From contig NZ_JALKAJ010000005.1 of assembly GCF_023015615.1 (NCBI RefSeq), positions 372,001 to 436,000 of the forward strand: DNA of 64,000 nucleotides, in the 5' to 3' direction. Position 1 is the first letter of the stretch, and each line of letters opens with the position of its first letter. The notes beneath the pieces were generated by a model. It worked only from the letters and a program-made list of their open reading frames with translations, was not told the origin of the DNA and ran no database searches. The translations under genes and the position numbers were made by a program. Source of the stretch: Qipengyuania sp. S6317L1. Lineage in GTDB: Bacteria > Pseudomonadota > Alphaproteobacteria > Sphingomonadales > Sphingomonadaceae. Shown in pieces: positions 61,615 through 64,000 of this stretch.

Positions 61615-62511
61615 TTACTTCACCCAATCAAGACCCATTTCCTCGAACACTTCCTTGTCCTCGGACCATCCTTCCGAATGCTTCACATGAAGGAACAGGT
61701 GCACTTTTACGCCGAGCATTTCGGATAGCTCAGCCCGCGCCGCAGCGCCGATTTCCTTAACCCGCGATCCGCCTTTACCAAGCACGATCCCCTTCTGGCT
61801 TTCGCGCGCGACGACGATCTGCTGGTGGATTTCGAGACTGCCATCGGGGCGCTCCTGATAGCTTTCAGGGCGCACCGCGCTGTCATAGGGGAGCTCTTCG
61901 TGCAGCTGCTTATAGAGCTGCTCGCGGGTGACTTCGGCAGCAAGCAGGCGTTCCGAGGCGTCCGACACCTGATCTTCGGGATACATCCACACGCCCTCTG
62001 GCATACGCTCGGCCAGAGCCGCTTTCATTTCCGGCACGCCTTCGCCATTGAGTGCTGAGACGAAGAAAATCTCTTCGAACGGGACACGTTCGTTCAATTC
62101 CTGTGCAAGCGCCAGCAGCGGTTCTTTCACCGCCTTATCGACCTTGTTGAGGACGAGGATCTTGCGCTCGGGGCGTTTTTCCAAAGCCTCGATCAAAGGC
62201 TCCAACTCATGGCGCCGCTGTTTGACCGGATCAACGATCAACAGGATCGCATCGGCGCTTTCCGCGCCTTCCCACGCCGCCGACACCATTGCGCGGTCGA
62301 GGCGCCGTTTGGGCGCAAAAATTCCCGGTGTATCGACAAGGATCATCTGCACCTGATCATGCAGCGCAATGCCGAGCATCCGTGCGCGGGTGGTCTGCGC
62401 CTTGGCAGAGGTGATCGCGACCTTCTGGCCCACCAGCTGGTTCACAAGGGTCGATTTACCCGCATTGGGCGCGCCGATAACGGCGACAACGCCGCACTTT
62501 GTTTCAGTCAT
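61615..62511 (-). CDS. era: GTPase Era
   Basis: A 298-residue protein. The G domain has IGAPNAGKSTLVNQL (G1), TTRARMLG (G2), VDTPGIFAPKRR (G3) and LNKVDKA (G4). The C-terminal KH domain contains VLGKGGSRVKEIG. Era binds the 3' end of 16S rRNA during small-subunit assembly. The ATG at 62511 with AGGAAAAG upstream was chosen; the frame continues 116 codons upstream through non-coding sequence and the rnc end. It follows rnc after 98 bases. Confidence 0.97.
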   Translation of the reverse strand: MTETKCGVVAVIGAPNAGKSTLVNQLVGQKVAITSAKAQTTRARMLGIALHDQVQMILVDTPGIFAPKRRLDRAMVSAAWEGAESADAILLIVDPVKQRRHELEPLIEALEKRPERKILVLNKVDKAVKEPLLALAQELNERVPFEEIFFVSALNGEGVPEMKAALAERMPEGVWMYPEDQVSDASERLLAAEVTREQLYKQLHEELPYDSAVRPESYQERPDGSLEIHQQIVVARESQKGIVLGKGGSRVKEIGAAARAELSEMLGVKVHLFLHVKHSEGWSEDKEVFEEMGLDWVK

Positions 62512-62609
62512 TGTTTCTTTTCCTCGCCGCTTTTCCTCCGCTTCGCTGCGGGCGGCCGCTTGGCCTTGCAGAACCTGACGGTCCTGATCGGCGCTTGTCC
62601 AAAGGTTTC

Positions 62610-63308
62610 TCAACCAAATTCTTTCAAAAAGGCTCGGGCGGCAAGTTTTTCTGCCTCGCCTTTGCTGGTGGCGGTGGCCTCTGCCTTGCCTACGTTGTGA
62701 ATACTGACCTCGACCGTGAAGCGCGAGGCGTGGTCGGGGCCCTGCCGCGACTTCACCCCGTAATGAGGCATCGCACGCTTGTTGTGTGCAGCCCATTCCT
62801 GAAGTGCGCTTTTGGGGTGCTTCGCTTTGCCCGCATCGCCCGAAAGGTCGCTTTCCCAAAGCTGCAAGATGACATCGCGGGTCACATCGAAACCATTGTC
62901 GAGAAAGCTCGCCCCGATCAGCGCTTCCATCACATCGCCAAGGATATTGTCGCTATCCGCACCGCCATCTTCGCGCGCCTGTTTGCCAAGCCTGACGTGG
63001 TCGGGCATCCCGATATTGCGGGCAATCCGCGCACAGGTCCGTCCGCTTACGAGCGCATTCAACCGCTGCGAGAGTTTGCCCTCGTGACTGTCACTCGCAC
63101 GATAAAGCCAGCCTGCAACGGCAAGTCCCAGCACCCGGTCGCCAAGAAATTCGAGCCGCTGATAGTCGCGCGCATGGTTTTCTTGCTGTGGACTGCCCGA
63201 ATTGAAGCTTCCGTGCGTGAGCGCCTCGAGCCAGATGGCCTCGGTGCGCACGGTGAAGCCGCTGTCTTTCAGCCATTTCGCTGTCTCAGGGGGAAGGGGG
63301 TTAGTCAT
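62610..63308 (-). CDS. rnc: Ribonuclease III
   Basis: A 232-residue double-strand-specific endoribonuclease. The signature is YQRLEFLGDRVLGLAVAG, and the second acidic motif reads DNILGDVMEALIGASFLD. The C-terminal dsRBD spans about 150-232 (PKSALQEWAAHNKRAMPHYG onward). RNase III processes rRNA precursors and regulatory duplexes. The ATG at 63308 gives the family start and overlaps the lepB stop by four bases; the longer frame to 63392 lies inside lepB. Confidence 0.96.
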   Translation of the reverse strand: MTNPLPPETAKWLKDSGFTVRTEAIWLEALTHGSFNSGSPQQENHARDYQRLEFLGDRVLGLAVAGWLYRASDSHEGKLSQRLNALVSGRTCARIARNIGMPDHVRLGKQAREDGGADSDNILGDVMEALIGASFLDNGFDVTRDVILQLWESDLSGDAGKAKHPKSALQEWAAHNKRAMPHYGVKSRQGPDHASRFTVEVSIHNVGKAEATATSKGEAEKLAARAFLKEFG

Positions 63309-64000
63309 AAAAGCGTTCCAATCCGGTTCCAGCGCACTGTGCTGAACCAGCTTACAGGATTGTACCAATGGGCCGATCCCTTGCTCGACCACAATATGAT
63401 CGAAGCCTCGCCCACCAGCAGGTCCTGACTGACGATCCCGACCGCATCGCCGGCGCGCGCGTCAAAACGGCTGTCGCGCGAATTATCACGACTGTCGCCC
63501 ATGACGAAAATGTGTCCTTCGGGCACGACGACCCTGTCAAAGACATCGGCCGGCGTCGGACCAAAGTCGAGCGTGTTGTAGCTTGTGCCATCGGGCAGCG
63601 TTTCGCGAAATTGTGAATAGTGGCATTCGATATCGCCAGAGGCCGCGAGCATCTCACGCCCGCCCCAGTTGCAGCCGGTATTGGGTGACAGCTCCACAGT
63701 AAAGTCGGACACTTGTTCCCGGGGCAGGGTCTGACCATTCAGGACCACAATCCCGTCTTGAAGCGCGACGGTGTCTCCGGGAAGGGCGATCACGCGCTTG
63801 ATATAATCCGTCTCATCAACGGGATGCTTGAAGATGACGATGTCGCCCCGCTCGGGCTCGTCGGCGAAAATGCGATCCGGGATAAGCGGCGCGGAAAAAG
63901 GGAGCGAATAGCGCGAATAGCCGTAAGGCCACTTTGCCGCGAGCAACAGATCCCCGTTCATCAGGCGCGGCAACATGCTTTCCGACGGGATAGAGAAGGG
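63305..64000 (-). CDS. lepB: Signal peptidase I (5' end missing)
   Basis: About 232 C-terminal residues are visible; the frame runs open off the window edge. The catalytic Ser lies in IPSESMLPRL just inside the edge, the catalytic Lys is in YIKRVIALPGD, and the conserved box E is GDSRDNSRDSR. The N-terminal membrane anchor must lie outside the window. LepB cleaves signal peptides on the periplasmic face, which would include those of the exported proteins in this window. The lepB-rnc-era order is conserved in many proteobacteria. Confidence 0.96.
   Translation of the reverse strand, partial: PFSIPSESMLPRLMNGDLLLAAKWPYGYSRYSLPFSAPLIPDRIFADEPERGDIVIFKHPVDETDYIKRVIALPGDTVALQDGIVVLNGQTLPREQVSDFTVELSPNTGCNWGGREMLAASGDIECHYSQFRETLPDGTSYNTLDFGPTPADVFDRVVVPEGHIFVMGDSRDNSRDSRFDARAGDAVGIVSQDLLVGEASIILWSSKGSAHWYNPVSWFSTVRWNRIGTLL

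Noticed and set aside
62512..62859. N-terminal extension of Era by 116 residues
   Set aside because: The extension is basic, low-complexity sequence read through the spacer and the end of rnc. The ATG at 62511 has a good ribosome binding site and gives the family start.
1..64000. tRNA, rRNA, insertion sequence, prophage, CRISPR or replication origin
   Set aside because: I found no cloverleaf-like tRNA in the intergenic regions, no transposase or integrase frame, no direct-repeat array and no origin-type cluster.

Overview
The window reads as chromosomal DNA of a GC-rich alphaproteobacterium, most likely of the Sphingomonadales and probably Erythrobacteraceae (inference). The basis is a C4-type 5-aminolevulinate synthase, the dapF-mtaB-ftsY-ispZ and lepB-rnc-era gene orders, and several secreted DUF11-type proteins of a kind I associate with sphingomonads. 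Coding density is high. There are 56 supported protein genes, no tRNA, rRNA, CRISPR array, transposase or phage genes, and no gap above about 300 bases.

Region 1 (1-17.4 kb) is mostly core metabolism. It holds the end of a cytochrome c biogenesis TPR gene, the Kup potassium transporter, and a minus-strand run dapF-mtaB-ftsY-ispZ-lipoprotein-M24 peptidase. A GGDEF/EAL enzyme, an EVE-domain protein, an SDR, a thiamine-diphosphate enzyme, an LplT-like MFS transporter, pgsA and a coiled-coil protein follow.

Region 2 (17.5-23.8 kb) is a tight operon of a fused ATP-dependent 5-oxoprolinase, DUF969 and DUF979 membrane proteins and a DUF2891 protein. It is best explained as 5-oxoproline (or related cyclic amide) uptake and hydrolysis.

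Region 3 (23.9-34.2 kb) is the most unusual part. Five consecutive genes encode exported DUF11-type proteins: two paralogous subunits with EF-hand-like loops, a short partner, a 1751-residue protein ending in what looks like an outer-membrane barrel, and a 755-residue partner. The cluster starts behind an AT-rich, repeat-rich leader. I propose it builds a cell-surface structure.

Region 4 (34.3-38.2 kb) is otsB, a GH15 enzyme and otsA. The otsA gene appears to start at an ATA codon that overlaps the preceding stop.

Region 5 (38.2-51 kb) has a receiver protein, a tyrosine phosphatase, trxB, two tandem MAPEG genes and a PLP dehydratase. It also holds a split polyamine set (carboxy(nor)spermidine dehydrogenase and decarboxylase; ornithine-type decarboxylase behind a structured leader), together with a CbrC-like gene, a DUF3137/LemA pair and succinate-semialdehyde dehydrogenase.

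Region 6 (51-64 kb) carries a nitroreductase, a TauD/TfdA dioxygenase, hemA, murI, plsY, dprA, a lower-GC membrane protein, topA, a 54-residue peptide gene with a double-glycine leader, a receiver protein, era, rnc and the 3' part of lepB.
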